Assembly: GCA_949372635.1 (NCBI GenBank)
Contig: CASIAB010000007.1
Coordinates: forward strand, 62,001 to 126,000
DNA: 64,000 bases
Source of the DNA: an uncultured Pseudomonadales bacterium
Lineage (GTDB): Bacteria > Pseudomonadota > Gammaproteobacteria > Pseudomonadales > Pseudohongiellaceae
Reading direction: 5' to 3'
In this document: positions 37,949 through 47,869 of the stretch, piece after piece
How positions within the stretch are numbered: the first letter of the stretch is position 1
How the letters are laid out: every line of letters starts with the position of its first letter
Notes under the pieces: generated by a model
What the model saw: only the letters and a program-made list of their open reading frames with translations
Told to the model about the DNA's origin: nothing
The model's database searches: none
Translations under genes and position numbers: made by a program

Positions 37949-40222
37949 TTAGTTTGTGCGAGAGGATCGAAGTAGTCGATCGACACCCGCGTTATACAAG
38001 GCCAAATCAACCGCGCTTCGTACCATCTGCGCATCATCAAGCTGCATCACGTTCTGCAAGAGTTCTTCAGCCACTTCTAATGTAATGCTGCGTAGCACAG
38101 ACTTTACTTTTAATAACGAAGCAGCGTTCATCGATAGCACATCGTAACCCATGGCCATTAACAATATAGCAGCGCCCGGGTCCCCTGCCATCTCTCCGCA
38201 AATACTAACATGCTTATCTTCCGCTTGAGCCGCATTGACTACTTGTTGTAATGCACTAAGTACGGCCGGGTGAAACGCGGAATAGAGGTTGGCCACTCGT
38301 GGATTATTCCTATCTACTGCCAGCAGATACTGTGTCAGATCGTTGCTACCTACGGATATAAAGTCTACTAACTTGGCAAGGGCACGAGCCTGATAGACGG
38401 CCGCTGGCAACTCTATCATAACTCCTACAGGGGGAAGTTTTACCTTTACTCCTTCCTGAATAAGCTCGCGATATTCCTTTTTAATGAGTTGCAATGCCGA
38501 TTTAACTTCGTTGATGTTGCTGACCATAGGTAACATGATCTGTAAATTATCGAGACCAACGCTTGCTCTCAACATAGCGTGGATCTGTGCCGTGAAAATC
38601 TCAGGATGGTCCAGAGTAACTCTAATGCCCCGCCATCCAAGGAATGGATTTGCTTCTTCTATCGGGAAATAGGGCAAAGATTTGTCACCGCCGATATCGA
38701 GCGTACGCATGGTCACCAACTTCGGAGCGAATGCCTCTAACTGGTCACGGTAGATTTGGTATTGCTCCTCCTCGCTGGGAAAACGTTCTGCTAGCAGGAA
38801 AGGCACTTCCGTTCTGAACAACCCAATACCCTCGGCACCCTGGTCGAGAGAGCGTATAACATCTGTCATTAATCCCGTGTTGACCCAAAGATGTACTCTG
38901 TGATGATCCGCCGTCTCACAAGGCAGGTCCTTCAAACCTTCAAGACCTTTATCTAGCTGATCCTGCTCCTGAATCGTTTCGAGGAAACGAGTACGGGTCT
39001 GATCTGAGGGGTTAGTTATTATCTCGCCCTTATAACCATCGATTATGACTTCCTTGCCGTGCAACTGGGTATAGGGCAAATCCAGAGCACCCATTACCGT
39101 TGGTATGCCCATGGTTCTTGCAAGAATCGCAACATGTGAATTGCCCGACCCCTTCACGGATATCAAACCCTTCAGCTTGGACCCGGGCACTTCCGCCAAC
39201 ATTGAAGGCGTAATCTCTTCGCTGACGAGAATCGTGTTGCCCGCATACTCTGTTTCTACAATGACTTTCTCTTGCAAGTAGAACAATATGCGGGCACATA
39301 GATCCTTGATGTCGATTGCCCGCTCACTGAGATAGGGATCATCCATCTCCTCGAAGGCTCTAACGTGTTCGTTTGCTACGTAGGCAAGCGAACCCTGCGC
39401 CCAGTAACCCATTCTTATTCTCTCGACAATCTCATTGCCAAGCGCCGCATCATCTAACATACGAACGTAGACATCGAAAAGCTGCAACTCCTCTTTAGCG
39501 ACCTGCCCAGATAATTTCGCATGTAGACTGCGCATGTCCTGTCTTACCAACTCGAGACAGCTATTGAGAAACTCTATCTCACCTTCGATGTCTCGAATGC
39601 GGCGTTGGGGTATCTGACTAAGGTCCGCATGCGGGAAAACGACAACAGCCTGACCGACGGCGGCACCGGAAGATCCTGAAACCCCTGAAAATATTGTGTC
39701 TGAGGTCTTATGGCCAGATGGGCTAACACCCTCTACTGCGCCAGTAGCCTCCGCATGAGCAATTACTCCAGAGAGTTGAGCGGAAAGCGTTATCAGGAAT
39801 GCCTCTTCACTTTGGTCGAAGCGGCGTCGCTCTTCGTGCTGAACAACCAGCACTCCTAGTACTGAGCGATGGTGAATAATCGGCACACCAAGAAAAGAGT
39901 GATAATTCTCTTCACCGGTATCTTTGAGATAGTGAAAACTCGGATGCAGCGAGGCATCCTGCAAATTGATCGGTTCAGCATGTTTCGCGACGAGACCAAC
40001 GAGACCTTCTCCTGCTTCTAGACTGACGTGTCCGACCGATTCTTTCTTCAATCCGTCGGAGGCCATCAACACATGTGCATTGATGTCCTTGTCGAGCAAA
40101 AATACGGAACAGACCTGAGTATCTAAAGCTAGACGCACTTTTTGGACGATTATATCCAACGCCGACTGTAGATCTCTAGCCGCATTTACTTTTTGTACAA
40201 TGCTTCGCAATCGCTCGAGCAC
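37949..40222 (-). CDS. ptsP: Phosphoenolpyruvate-protein phosphotransferase PtsP (EI-Ntr)
   Basis: 757-residue first enzyme of the nitrogen-related PTS. An N-terminal GAF domain (about 1-165, with MLERLRSIVQKVNAARDLQS at the start) precedes the EI part. The phosphorylated His is in GSGNSHVAILARTMGIPTVMG (about residue 355). The PEP-binding barrel has GIGLFRTEVPFL, TLDIGGDKSLPYF, NPFLGWRGIRV, VGSNDLTQYLLAVDRNN and CGEMAGDP. The GAF domain senses glutamine/2-oxoglutarate in relatives. rppH lies 180 bp upstream on the same strand, the usual arrangement. Confidence 0.95.
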   Translation of the reverse strand: MLERLRSIVQKVNAARDLQSALDIIVQKVRLALDTQVCSVFLLDKDINAHVLMASDGLKKESVGHVSLEAGEGLVGLVAKHAEPINLQDASLHPSFHYLKDTGEENYHSFLGVPIIHHRSVLGVLVVQHEERRRFDQSEEAFLITLSAQLSGVIAHAEATGAVEGVSPSGHKTSDTIFSGVSGSSGAAVGQAVVVFPHADLSQIPQRRIRDIEGEIEFLNSCLELVRQDMRSLHAKLSGQVAKEELQLFDVYVRMLDDAALGNEIVERIRMGYWAQGSLAYVANEHVRAFEEMDDPYLSERAIDIKDLCARILFYLQEKVIVETEYAGNTILVSEEITPSMLAEVPGSKLKGLISVKGSGNSHVAILARTMGIPTVMGALDLPYTQLHGKEVIIDGYKGEIITNPSDQTRTRFLETIQEQDQLDKGLEGLKDLPCETADHHRVHLWVNTGLMTDVIRSLDQGAEGIGLFRTEVPFLLAERFPSEEEQYQIYRDQLEAFAPKLVTMRTLDIGGDKSLPYFPIEEANPFLGWRGIRVTLDHPEIFTAQIHAMLRASVGLDNLQIMLPMVSNINEVKSALQLIKKEYRELIQEGVKVKLPPVGVMIELPAAVYQARALAKLVDFISVGSNDLTQYLLAVDRNNPRVANLYSAFHPAVLSALQQVVNAAQAEDKHVSICGEMAGDPGAAILLMAMGYDVLSMNAASLLKVKSVLRSITLEVAEELLQNVMQLDDAQMVRSAVDLALYNAGVDRLLRSSRTN

Positions 40223-40402
40223 TAATTTCTACTCCAGTATCCCAACGCTGCGAAAGCACTTTCCACGAACGATAAAATACTTGCTTACTTCGGTTCGGCG
40301 TGAAGGTTTGATTCCCAAATCCAGAAATCGACCGAGGGTGGTGCAGTATCGGTCTACTGCCTTTTTTTATTTTGAACTTCTGCTTGTTAGAGCAGCAGAT
40401 AG

Positions 40403-40903
40403 CTAGCAATTAATTATAGGACTGCCTATATAACTGCTAAGAGGGATCTCTAACTGTTGCAAGGCCTTTCGGTAGACATCCCGTTTGAAGTCGATTACTT
40501 GGTCCACCGGGTACCAAAAATTCACCCAACGCCAATCGTCAAATTCTGGCTTTTCAGTCTTATTCAATTCGACCCTACTATCATCGCCTTCAAGGCTGAG
40601 CAAAAACCATTTCTGTTTCTGACCAATACAAAGCGGGTCACGGTGCTGACGGATAAAATTCTCCGGAAGGCGATAGTGCAGCCAGTCTTCAGTTTGATGC
40701 AGAATCTGTACATCTGCCTCAGACAAGCCAACCTCTTCATCCAACTCTCTAAACAAGGCCTCTTCCACCGACTCACTTTGCTTAATCCCGCCCTGAGGAA
40801 ACTGCCACGCACTCTGCCCTATTCTTTTCGCCCACAGCAACTGTCCTTGTCTATTACAAATGACAATGCCGACATTTGAACGAAACCCTTTTGAATCTAT
40901 CAC
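40403..40903 (-). CDS. rppH: RNA pyrophosphohydrolase
   Basis: 166-residue Nudix hydrolase that removes pyrophosphate from mRNA 5' ends and so triggers decay. The opening [20 protein letters not shown] is followed by [20 protein letters not shown]. The Nudix box is [20 protein letters not shown], with VGL after it. The order rppH-ptsP is conserved. A 265-bp region separates it from the divergent HAD gene. Confidence 0.96.
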   Translation of the reverse strand: MIDSKGFRSNVGIVICNRQGQLLWAKRIGQSAWQFPQGGIKQSESVEEALFRELDEEVGLSEADVQILHQTEDWLHYRLPENFIRQHRDPLCIGQKQKWFLLSLEGDDSRVELNKTEKPEFDDWRWVNFWYPVDQVIDFKRDVYRKALQQLEIPLSSYIGSPIINC

Positions 40904-41168
40904 TGCTCCCAGCCTTGATAACGAACTATTACGGAAATAGTCTGTATTGTTTCACAAAACTTCCCTCTTTATCAATGGTTAAACTTAAGCAAAAACCATT
41001 ATTTCGTATTATTATCAATATGTTAAGTACGCTTTTAGCAAGCCGCAGAAATCTATTCAAGAACTCGATCAGTGCAGAATAGGGCATCAGGCGGCTATAA
41101 TGCTCGAATAGCCTGAATGACTCATGGGTCAACGAGCAAACTACGTTGAGAAAAGGGGAGAAATCTAC

Positions 41169-41849
41169 ATGCAGACGACCAGTTCGGGAAAGTTAGCTTT
41201 ATTCGATCTGGATAACACCCTACTAGAAGGCGATAGCGATCATGCCTGGGGAGAGTTCTTGATCAGTAATAGTTTGGTCGAAGAGAAAGCCCATCGAGAG
41301 AAAAACGATCACTTCTACGATCAATACAAGCAGGGTGCATTAGACATACACGGTTACGTCGCGTTTACACTTCAGCCTGTAATGCAGCTCGACCGCACAC
41401 AGCGAGCGAAGCTAATTGCTAAATTCATGGAACAATCTGTTGCACCTATCATTCTGGACAAGGGTAGAAAACTCGTCCGCACGCATCTGGATGCCGGAGA
41501 CTTCTGCATTATCATTACCGCTACCAATGAGTTCATCTCAACGCCGATCGCTAAACTCTTCAATGCGGATTTAATAATAGCGACACAACTGCAAATTAGT
41601 AACAATATGTACAACGGAAAAATTTTAGGAACTCCCTGCTATCAAGCCGGCAAGGTTGCGAAAGTCAATGCATGGTTAGACCAACAAGAAAGCCGCTTCA
41701 ATCTTAGTGATGCCGTATTCTACAGTGACTCCATAAATGATCTACCTCTACTGCAAGAGGTTGCAACACCAGTGGCAGTGGATCCTGACCCGAGATTGCG
41801 CGAAAAGGCAGAATCCGAAGGCTGGAAAATTCTAACGCTACGAAGCTAG
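41169..41849 (+). CDS. HAD-IB family hydrolase (SerB-like phosphatase)
   Basis: 226-residue HAD phosphatase. I start it at ATG 41169, which follows AGGGGAGA; the frame is open 15 codons further up. The nucleophile motif is LALFDLDNTLLEGDSD, motif II is IIITATNEFISTPIA and motif III/IV is YSDSINDLPLLQEV. Relatives next to rppH/ptsP are often annotated as histidinol-phosphatase or phosphoserine-phosphatase-like. The true substrate is not readable. The next gene starts at or just after its stop. Confidence 0.9.
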   Translation: MQTTSSGKLALFDLDNTLLEGDSDHAWGEFLISNSLVEEKAHREKNDHFYDQYKQGALDIHGYVAFTLQPVMQLDRTQRAKLIAKFMEQSVAPIILDKGRKLVRTHLDAGDFCIIITATNEFISTPIAKLFNADLIIATQLQISNNMYNGKILGTPCYQAGKVAKVNAWLDQQESRFNLSDAVFYSDSINDLPLLQEVATPVAVDPDPRLREKAESEGWKILTLRS

Positions 41850-41866
41850 TGCATCACGTAACTCTT

Positions 41867-43126
41867 ATGCAAACATCTCTCAATTTAGGTTTGGCCCAGC
41901 AAAGGATGTGTATCGCAGTACTCGTGCCCCTATTTCTTATCGGGTGCAGCGAAGAAATAGCTGAACCAAAAAATATTGAATCAGTAAAAGAAATCACTCC
42001 CAGTGCATTCGAATTACTCAATCCTGAACTAAGCTCCTCCGCTAAAGAAATAATTCTAGAATATGTCGAACAGATAGGCACGGACCTCCTCCAAGCCGAA
42101 ATTGAGATTGAAATTTTACAGTCTTCGATAGTCATACTTACTGGACAAGCAAACAACGAAAATCTAAGCCTCTCAAAACAGGCTTGGCTCAACGCGCATA
42201 GCACATACGAGATCACTACGCTGCACCGTTATTTTGCCATGCAGCTGCTTGGGGAGCAGAAAAGCTCAGCGCTAATGCAGCTTCAGTATCAAATCAATCA
42301 CTGGCCGATAATTCCTGGATATATCGACTATGTAAATGGTTATCCAGATAGCGGTATAGTTCACGATATTAACGTAAATCTAGACGCGGGCTCTCTTCGC
42401 GAGCAGCATGGCACCTTTGATATATCTGAGGTGACGCTGGGCTTCCATGTGATCGAATTTTTGCTTTGGGGAAGCGGGAGTCATACTGATCCCCGACCCC
42501 CTGAAGACTTCGATGCCGTGTTAGAACTCACTCCGGAAGAAACAGAAAGCGGCTATCTCCTAGAGCAACTAAGTAATAACCGCAGGCGGCTTTTCCTGTC
42601 CATAGCCACCGACACCTTAGTCAAAGATTTTCGAGCGCTGCAATCTTTATGGCTTTCTGAAGAGCCAAGTATAAGGCGAAGAATCGAATCGACATCGGGA
42701 ACAGAACTTATCGTCATTCTTGTGGAATCGATGTCGGCAATGCTTAGGGGGGAGTTGCTGGTACGCTCTTTATATCCAATGCTTAATGGGAGTTTTTTTG
42801 AGGGCATACAGTCCCCCTATAGTCGGTCAACACAGAATGCGGTGTCTAGTCAGTTGAGCGGGTTGGAGAGGCTGTTACTTGAACGCCAGAATGAAACCGG
42901 CACAACTTTAGACCTCGTATTCTCTGCCATATCAGTTGAATTTTCTGAATTCTTCTACAAAAACTTCGATGCGAGCAAGGCCTGCCTTGTGTTGCTATAC
43001 CGCAACAGGGAGAGAGATTTAGCAGGAACTACGAATGAGAGAGAGTCCGAGATCGTTGAGTGTATTAATTTACTGACCAACATTATTGACTATAATGCCA
43101 AACTCAAATTCGATCTCATCAATTAG
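41867..43126 (+). CDS. Imelysin-family (M75) lipoprotein
   Basis: About 419 residues. A signal sequence (MCIAVLVPLFLIGC) ends in a good lipobox, LIGC, so the mature protein should be a periplasm-facing lipoprotein. The imelysin motif GFHVIEFLLWG (the GxHxxE of the family) is intact. LSKQAWLNAHSTYEI and GYIDYVNGYPDSGIVHDIN precede it. The family is linked to iron uptake, though whether it cuts peptides or binds metal is debated. The start is uncertain: GTG 41849 overlaps the HAD stop, and ATG 41867 and ATG 41906 are also in frame. No iron receptor lies beside it. Confidence 0.85.
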   Translation: MQTSLNLGLAQQRMCIAVLVPLFLIGCSEEIAEPKNIESVKEITPSAFELLNPELSSSAKEIILEYVEQIGTDLLQAEIEIEILQSSIVILTGQANNENLSLSKQAWLNAHSTYEITTLHRYFAMQLLGEQKSSALMQLQYQINHWPIIPGYIDYVNGYPDSGIVHDINVNLDAGSLREQHGTFDISEVTLGFHVIEFLLWGSGSHTDPRPPEDFDAVLELTPEETESGYLLEQLSNNRRRLFLSIATDTLVKDFRALQSLWLSEEPSIRRRIESTSGTELIVILVESMSAMLRGELLVRSLYPMLNGSFFEGIQSPYSRSTQNAVSSQLSGLERLLLERQNETGTTLDLVFSAISVEFSEFFYKNFDASKACLVLLYRNRERDLAGTTNERESEIVECINLLTNIIDYNAKLKFDLIN

Positions 43127-43147
43127 GCCTACGAACTAATTGAGCGC

Positions 43148-43666
43148 CTAACAAACAACTACCTCAATCTCAACAATCAGATCGTCTGCTAACTGCTCCA
43201 ACTTTTCCTGCAACTGCTCCAAAGTAACCTGCTCCGGCACCTCGAGAGTCGCTTTTGCTTTGAATAAAGCATCGGACGACATAGGCGCCGGTGTGCATTG
43301 GGTATTAAGCCGCTCCACATTAACGCCTAGCGCCGATACTGCAGCAGAAATTTCTTTAATAATGCCTGGCCTGTCATTGCCCACTAAGCTCAGCTCAACC
43401 ATTCGCCATTTTTGATTTGAAGACACATCTGCAGCTTTCTCTATTACCAGCTTTAACTCAGGGGGAAGCCCATTCAATTCTTCTATAAGCTTTTCCACAT
43501 AATCATCCGCCACGCTAACCCGCAATATGCCTGCAAACTTTCCAGCCAGTAGGGACATGCTACTCTCAAGCCAGTTGCCCGAGTTCAAAGCGATAGTCTG
43601 TGCTAGCGATTCTACTAGGCCCGGTTTGTCATCAGCAATCACGGTTAGTACTAGATTAGTCCTCAT
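43148..43666 (-). CDS. GcvR-like ACT-domain protein
   Basis: 172 residues from ATG 43666, which has AGAGGA upstream; the frame opens at 43744 but the extra residues do not look like the family. Two ACT domains are visible: LVLTVIADDKPGLVESLAQTI and VELSLVGNDRPGIIKEISAAV. The pair of tandem ACT domains is that of the glycine-cleavage repressor GcvR and its relatives. The gcv operon lies 13 kb downstream in this window. It stands downstream of the dead polB gene on the same strand. Confidence 0.82.
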   Translation of the reverse strand: MRTNLVLTVIADDKPGLVESLAQTIALNSGNWLESSMSLLAGKFAGILRVSVADDYVEKLIEELNGLPPELKLVIEKAADVSSNQKWRMVELSLVGNDRPGIIKEISAAVSALGVNVERLNTQCTPAPMSSDALFKAKATLEVPEQVTLEQLQEKLEQLADDLIVEIEVVVC

Positions 43667-43730
43667 ATATTCCTCTGCATTGATTCGTTTAAAGTTAGAC
43701 CCGCACACTAGGGCTGCAATGTATAAGCCA

Positions 43731-45568
43731 TTAGAAAAGTCCAATCTGATTGTTTAATATTTTGTCCATAGACGATGATTTGAATATCAATATGGAATTT
43801 GCAATCGGTGTTAACTGTCTTTCTATATAGAACTCATAGTCTATCGCCGATTCACGATACTGGCGAGTCTCTGCACCATTAATTGTCATGAAGTATTCGA
43901 TCCAACCTCCCGACTGATAAAGACTCGGCAATTCTCGTTGCCTACGAATATCTTCTGCCTTACGTGCTGCCTGCGCATGGGGTGGAACATTCTTAATGTA
44001 GTTCTTCAATTTTCGGCGCAGGCGTTTACGCAGAACCAGCTCGTTCTCAAACATCCCATCGCCTGAGACAACACCGCGTTCTTACTAGCCTTTGCCTTGT
44101 CGCGCGCGGACCACAAGGTGGAGATCAATTCCGGCAGAATGAATTCCTTACGAGAAAACTTTCCACCGTCATAGCCCTCGATCGGATTCTCCCCATGTGC
44201 GGCAACGGCGAGGGCCAGCGGATCAACATGGAATGTCTTTATGATGCTTGGATATAGGCTCTTGAAGTCTAAAACAATCACATTCTGATGAATTCCAGGA
44301 ATGGAGCCCATCACATAGCCACCGGGACTGACATTGCTGACTGTGGATTTGTCTACAAACGGTGCGACATATCCCAGGCGATGCAGCCGAGGAAGATAGA
44401 GAAAATCGAAGGCTGCGACAGAACCACCGTAACGGTCAAGTTCCAGTCCCGTTAGCAAACTTCGCTCCATGGCAAAAGAAATGAGCGCCTCCTTCTGAAG
44501 AATATCCCAGACTAAGCGGCAGTCCTCGAGGTTATAGCGCGCTAGGACTGGCTTATTATTATTAAAAAGCTCGGTGATTTCCGCGCCACCTTGATCGACG
44601 TCTTCTACTAACTTTCCTCTATCCAACAGCTGACGAGAAACGGACTCCAGTGAGAAATTCTCGAATTGATAAGTGGCAGAGCGCATTAATTCGATTCCAT
44701 CCAGCACCCCTCGACCGGGCAACAATGCGTAGTATCGATCGTTGCTATCTCTTTCCTTGCGCCAGCTGATGGCCTCGTTGTTACGCCCTAGCAGCAATGG
44801 CATTTTTAGCCGATCACAGAAGTTTTGCAGGCAACGCAGGTCGAAATTCACGATATTCCAACCCATGATCACGTCTGGATCTAGATCTAAGATCTTCTTA
44901 ACAAACGCATTGATAACCTCACGCTCAGAATTCAGCTGGCAGAGTTCTAGATTGCCGCCATCATGAGTCTGTTCAATGGAATCTTCGGTTGAGCCAACCA
45001 TATAGACTATTGAAACATCATCCGAATAAATTCCTATCGAATAGAGGGTGCTAGCATGATAGTCAGTCTCTATGTCTACAGAAACCGCATTAAGCTGTGG
45101 TCGGTATTCTGTAGCACGCAAGTCGCTAGGCATTATGTCGCTAAAGCCATCGTTCTCATTCAAACTGCCTTCGATTGAGACAGATGCCGTAATAAAACGC
45201 TCCATAAGGAAGCGATCCGTAGGTTTAAGATCTGCTTCTGTTATCCGAATGTTTTTTTGAACGAGCCTAAGTCGAATATCGAAGAGCTTTCGCTGGCTCT
45301 TGAGATAGAGCGCCGACATGAGTTCAGTATCGAAGTTCTTCAACTGCGTTGCAGCAATTCGCCAACCAGTTAGCGGCGAGAGAATCTCTTCTACTTGAGC
45401 TTGCTGCTGCGTAGGGAAGAAGCAGACTGTTTCCTGTCTGGAGAAGCGAAGGCACAGTGGGCCAACATTGCTAGCCAGCCAAAAAATAAGATCGACACCC
45501 GCCCCAGATTCAACCCACTGTCTAGTGAGTATGAATCCGTCGCGTACCGAGTTTGAGGAAATTAGAGA
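43731..45568 (-). pseudogene. polB: polB (DNA polymerase II) with internal deletion
   Basis: The minus strand follows E. coli Pol II from just after the sulfite-oxidase-type gene. The N-terminal part is DGFILTRQWVES and VDLIFWLASNVGPL, then the 3'-5' exonuclease region: AVSVDIETDYHASTLYSIGI and DVIMGWNIVNFDLRCL. The palm entry VIVLDFKSLYPSIIKTF and VSPGGYVMGS follow, up to VLSQA near 44060. It then jumps in another frame to ENELVLRKRLRRKLKNYIKNV and finishes with the normal C-terminus NNQIGLF. About 200 residues, including the catalytic DTDS motif and fingers, are missing. No ATG, GTG or TTG begins the N-terminal part, which runs on from the upstream gene's stop. It cannot make an active polymerase. 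The two surviving open frames are 44006-45343 and 43731-44054. Confidence 0.9.
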
Positions 45569-46744
45569 CTAGATGCGCACAGTTCGCGGGAACTGTGCGT
45601 AGTTTTCCCAGCGGCTCACCTTATCTGGAAGTTCTTCCGTAGTCGCTTGTACATTACCATCAACGTCAGTTACTCGAGATACAACCGTGTGCTCTCCCGG
45701 CGTGGCATTGTTCCAATCGTAACGGAATAGCTTCCAGGAATATTTCGTTGATCGCGGATTAATCTCGGCGCGTTCCCATGGACCGTCGTCCACTTTGACT
45801 TCGATACTTTCAATAGATGTGCCATCGTTGAGTACAAAACCTTGAATCGTGTGTTGGCCACCCATCTCTGTAACACGAACAATAGAAGACTTCAGGTTTA
45901 TGGTGGTAACAGAGTTTTCAACCCAGCGTTCTATGCCTCCAATGCTTTCTTTCTTCAGAGTCACATAGTCACGCCCCATGAAGCGGCCCATATATCGAGT
46001 GTCTTGAATATGGATCTGATTTAACCATTTTACATTGGAAACACCATACCAACCCGGGATCAATGCACGCACCGGCTTGCCATGATAAAGCGGCAGCGGC
46101 TCTCCATTCATTTCGAATGCAAGCATATTCTCAGGGCGCATCGCATCGTCAATGGAGAGGCTACGTGCGAATGCTTTGTCGACTTCGGTCTCGCGAATCG
46201 TCTCGGTTTGGACATCGCTTCCGAAGAATACGATTTCCTTAGCGCCGTCTTGAATGCCCGCTTCCTCTAGAATACTCGCCAGCGAGACACCACGCCAGCG
46301 CGCGTTACCAATCAGCCCCTGAAACAATCCTCGGCTATTGCCGCCGCACTCAAAACCAACCTGCTGTTCGATATTGTCTCGGGCCATGAGTTCTGAAAGA
46401 GAAAACTCTAACTCATTGTCTACCATGCCTGTCACTTTCAGCTTATAGGTTTCGTTGTCAATCTCTGGCTGACCATAGTGCTGTACTATGTAGAAATCAT
46501 CGTTGTCGGTGAAATGGGTCGTTATTTCGCGCGTATCCAACCAGTGAGTCGAGTTTGGTCGAGCCGGGCGCGCGTTGAAAGTATCGGGCACGTCAGTAAA
46601 GGGAACGAGTTGCTCGCCTTGGGCTAGCGCAGGAAAGATAAACCCTGGTACTGACGCAGCTCCGGCTGCCAAGGCTCCTGTGCCTAGAGCACCTTTAAGA
46701 ATATTGCGTCGAGCACTATCGGTTGGCTTGTCATCTTGATTCAT
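45569..46744 (-). CDS. Tat-exported sulfite-oxidase-fold molybdoenzyme
   Basis: 391-residue molybdopterin enzyme of the sulfite oxidase family. A Tat signal (SARRNILKGALGTGALAAGA, ending near FPALAQG) sends it folded to the periplasm. The molybdenum-ligand Cys is in VGFECGGNSRGLFQG. The Moco domain continues with ARWRGVSLASILEEAG and PVRALIPGWYGVSNVKWL. A C-terminal dimerisation domain has the expected KYSWKLFRYDWNNATPGEH. SoxC/SorA-type sulfite dehydrogenase is the best guess. No cytochrome partner is encoded next to it, and its true substrate and acceptor are unknown. Confidence 0.85.
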   Translation of the reverse strand: MNQDDKPTDSARRNILKGALGTGALAAGAASVPGFIFPALAQGEQLVPFTDVPDTFNARPARPNSTHWLDTREITTHFTDNDDFYIVQHYGQPEIDNETYKLKVTGMVDNELEFSLSELMARDNIEQQVGFECGGNSRGLFQGLIGNARWRGVSLASILEEAGIQDGAKEIVFFGSDVQTETIRETEVDKAFARSLSIDDAMRPENMLAFEMNGEPLPLYHGKPVRALIPGWYGVSNVKWLNQIHIQDTRYMGRFMGRDYVTLKKESIGGIERWVENSVTTINLKSSIVRVTEMGGQHTIQGFVLNDGTSIESIEVKVDDGPWERAEINPRSTKYSWKLFRYDWNNATPGEHTVVSRVTDVDGNVQATTEELPDKVSRWENYAQFPRTVRI

Positions 46745-46890
46745 GATTTTCTCTCTTTTTCTTGGTTCCGCTGATTCTCAATCTCTCTAAGAGAAGCACC
46801 AGCACTTGAGTCCATCCTTAGTGATAGCCGACCACCTTATCACAACAAACTAGTGCGAACCCAGTCGTAAAACTATGAATCTACGAATTG

Positions 46891-47128
46891 TCACGCCAAG
46901 GAATTTATTTCTTCATCTAGTCTAAAATTCTTGTTGGTGACGATGGGTTCTAGCACCTGAATACGTCCCTCGAACTCAAGGGCTTTCACCTTCAGAGCGA
47001 TATTTTCATTCCGCAGCTGTCCTGCTCCGCTTTTTAGCTGCTCAGTGCGATATTTGATATAGACACCCGAAACTAACGAACGAAAACACTATAGCAACTA
47101 TTAATACGGGCATAAATCCATCGTCCAT
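46891..47128 (-). pseudogene. Small membrane/coiled-coil protein gene with frameshift
   Basis: From ATG 47128 the minus strand encodes MDDGFMPVLIVAIVFSFVS, a single membrane helix. It then goes out of frame at a GGG run (47066-47068). One base over, the reading continues as VYIKYRTEQLKSGAGQL and VKALEFEGRIQVLEP to TGA at 46891. Removing one G restores a 79-codon protein with one helix and a coiled coil. That is the architecture of PspB-like and related small proteins ending in ...RIxVLExIVTxKxxxLxxEI. The family name is uncertain. It lies in the 550-bp gap between the molybdoenzyme and the next gene; the rest of that gap holds nothing I can support. Confidence 0.55.
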
Positions 47129-47294
47129 TCGACTAGTCCCTACTATGAAATATATAGATTTCAATACTCAAGATCGACGCTTATCAGAATTTTAAAGATC
47201 TACGGATAGGCGGCCCCATCACTGATTCATGTTGGGAGCAATCGGCCGGTGATTCAATCGTGTACCAAACTTAACGCAACCAAAAGAAACCAGT

Positions 47295-47786
47295 ATGAGT
47301 ACAGTTTGCAGTAGACAGGATATCCGCCCAACCGTACCGAGTACGCTAGAAAGCGCCCAAGGTGCCGACGCTTGGCTGGCGACTACAAACGACAGTTGCT
47401 GGCGCGTGCTAACCGATTTTCATAATTGGTCAGATTTGGCTCAAGGAATGGGCAGTGGAAAGCAGACAGACTCCCAACCCCCAGCAAAAGGCAGCAAGCC
47501 TCAAGTAGATAGTGGGCACAAGATCACATGCTCCATTGACCGTTGGGGCCCACCTAGAAGACTTCAGGTCAGTATCGACCTGGCCGTCGGACAGATAGTT
47601 GATAGCTTCCTGATTGAAACTAGCGCCGAGAATGCAGAAATGTGTCTTTCTCTCAACTTGAAGCGAAGCCTTATTTGGCGTATCTGGTATCGCCGCTCTT
47701 TTCTCCAGATGGCGACTACAGAAACTCCGGGCCAAAATACTTACCAATCTAACCGCCAGAACAAGATCACCAAAGAACAACTATGA
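47295..47786 (+). CDS. SRPBCC-like (polyketide cyclase/START-fold) protein
   Basis: 163 residues. The middle resembles an SRPBCC ligand-binding domain: SCWRVLTDFHNWSDLAQGMG, GHKITCSIDRWGPPRRLQVS and VGQIVDSFLIETSAENAEM follow the usual order of helix, strands and hydrophobic pocket. The N- and C-termini look unusual, with a Gln/Asn/Lys-rich end. No clear ribosome-binding site precedes ATG 47295, so the gene could be young, divergent or partly decayed. Function unknown. Confidence 0.5.
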   Translation: MSTVCSRQDIRPTVPSTLESAQGADAWLATTNDSCWRVLTDFHNWSDLAQGMGSGKQTDSQPPAKGSKPQVDSGHKITCSIDRWGPPRRLQVSIDLAVGQIVDSFLIETSAENAEMCLSLNLKRSLIWRIWYRRSFLQMATTETPGQNTYQSNRQNKITKEQL

Positions 47787-47869
47787 CTAACTGCTGGAGA
47801 ATAGTGGCTATTTCTACAAACTTACCAACAACTGATTTGGCAGCCTAGATGTTATCCGGCCTATTCCTG

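Noticed and set aside
37741-38040. 99-codon minus-strand frame beside ptsP
   Set aside because: It overlaps the C-terminal coding part of ptsP in another frame and shows no motif; the region 37726-37948 is treated as spacer.
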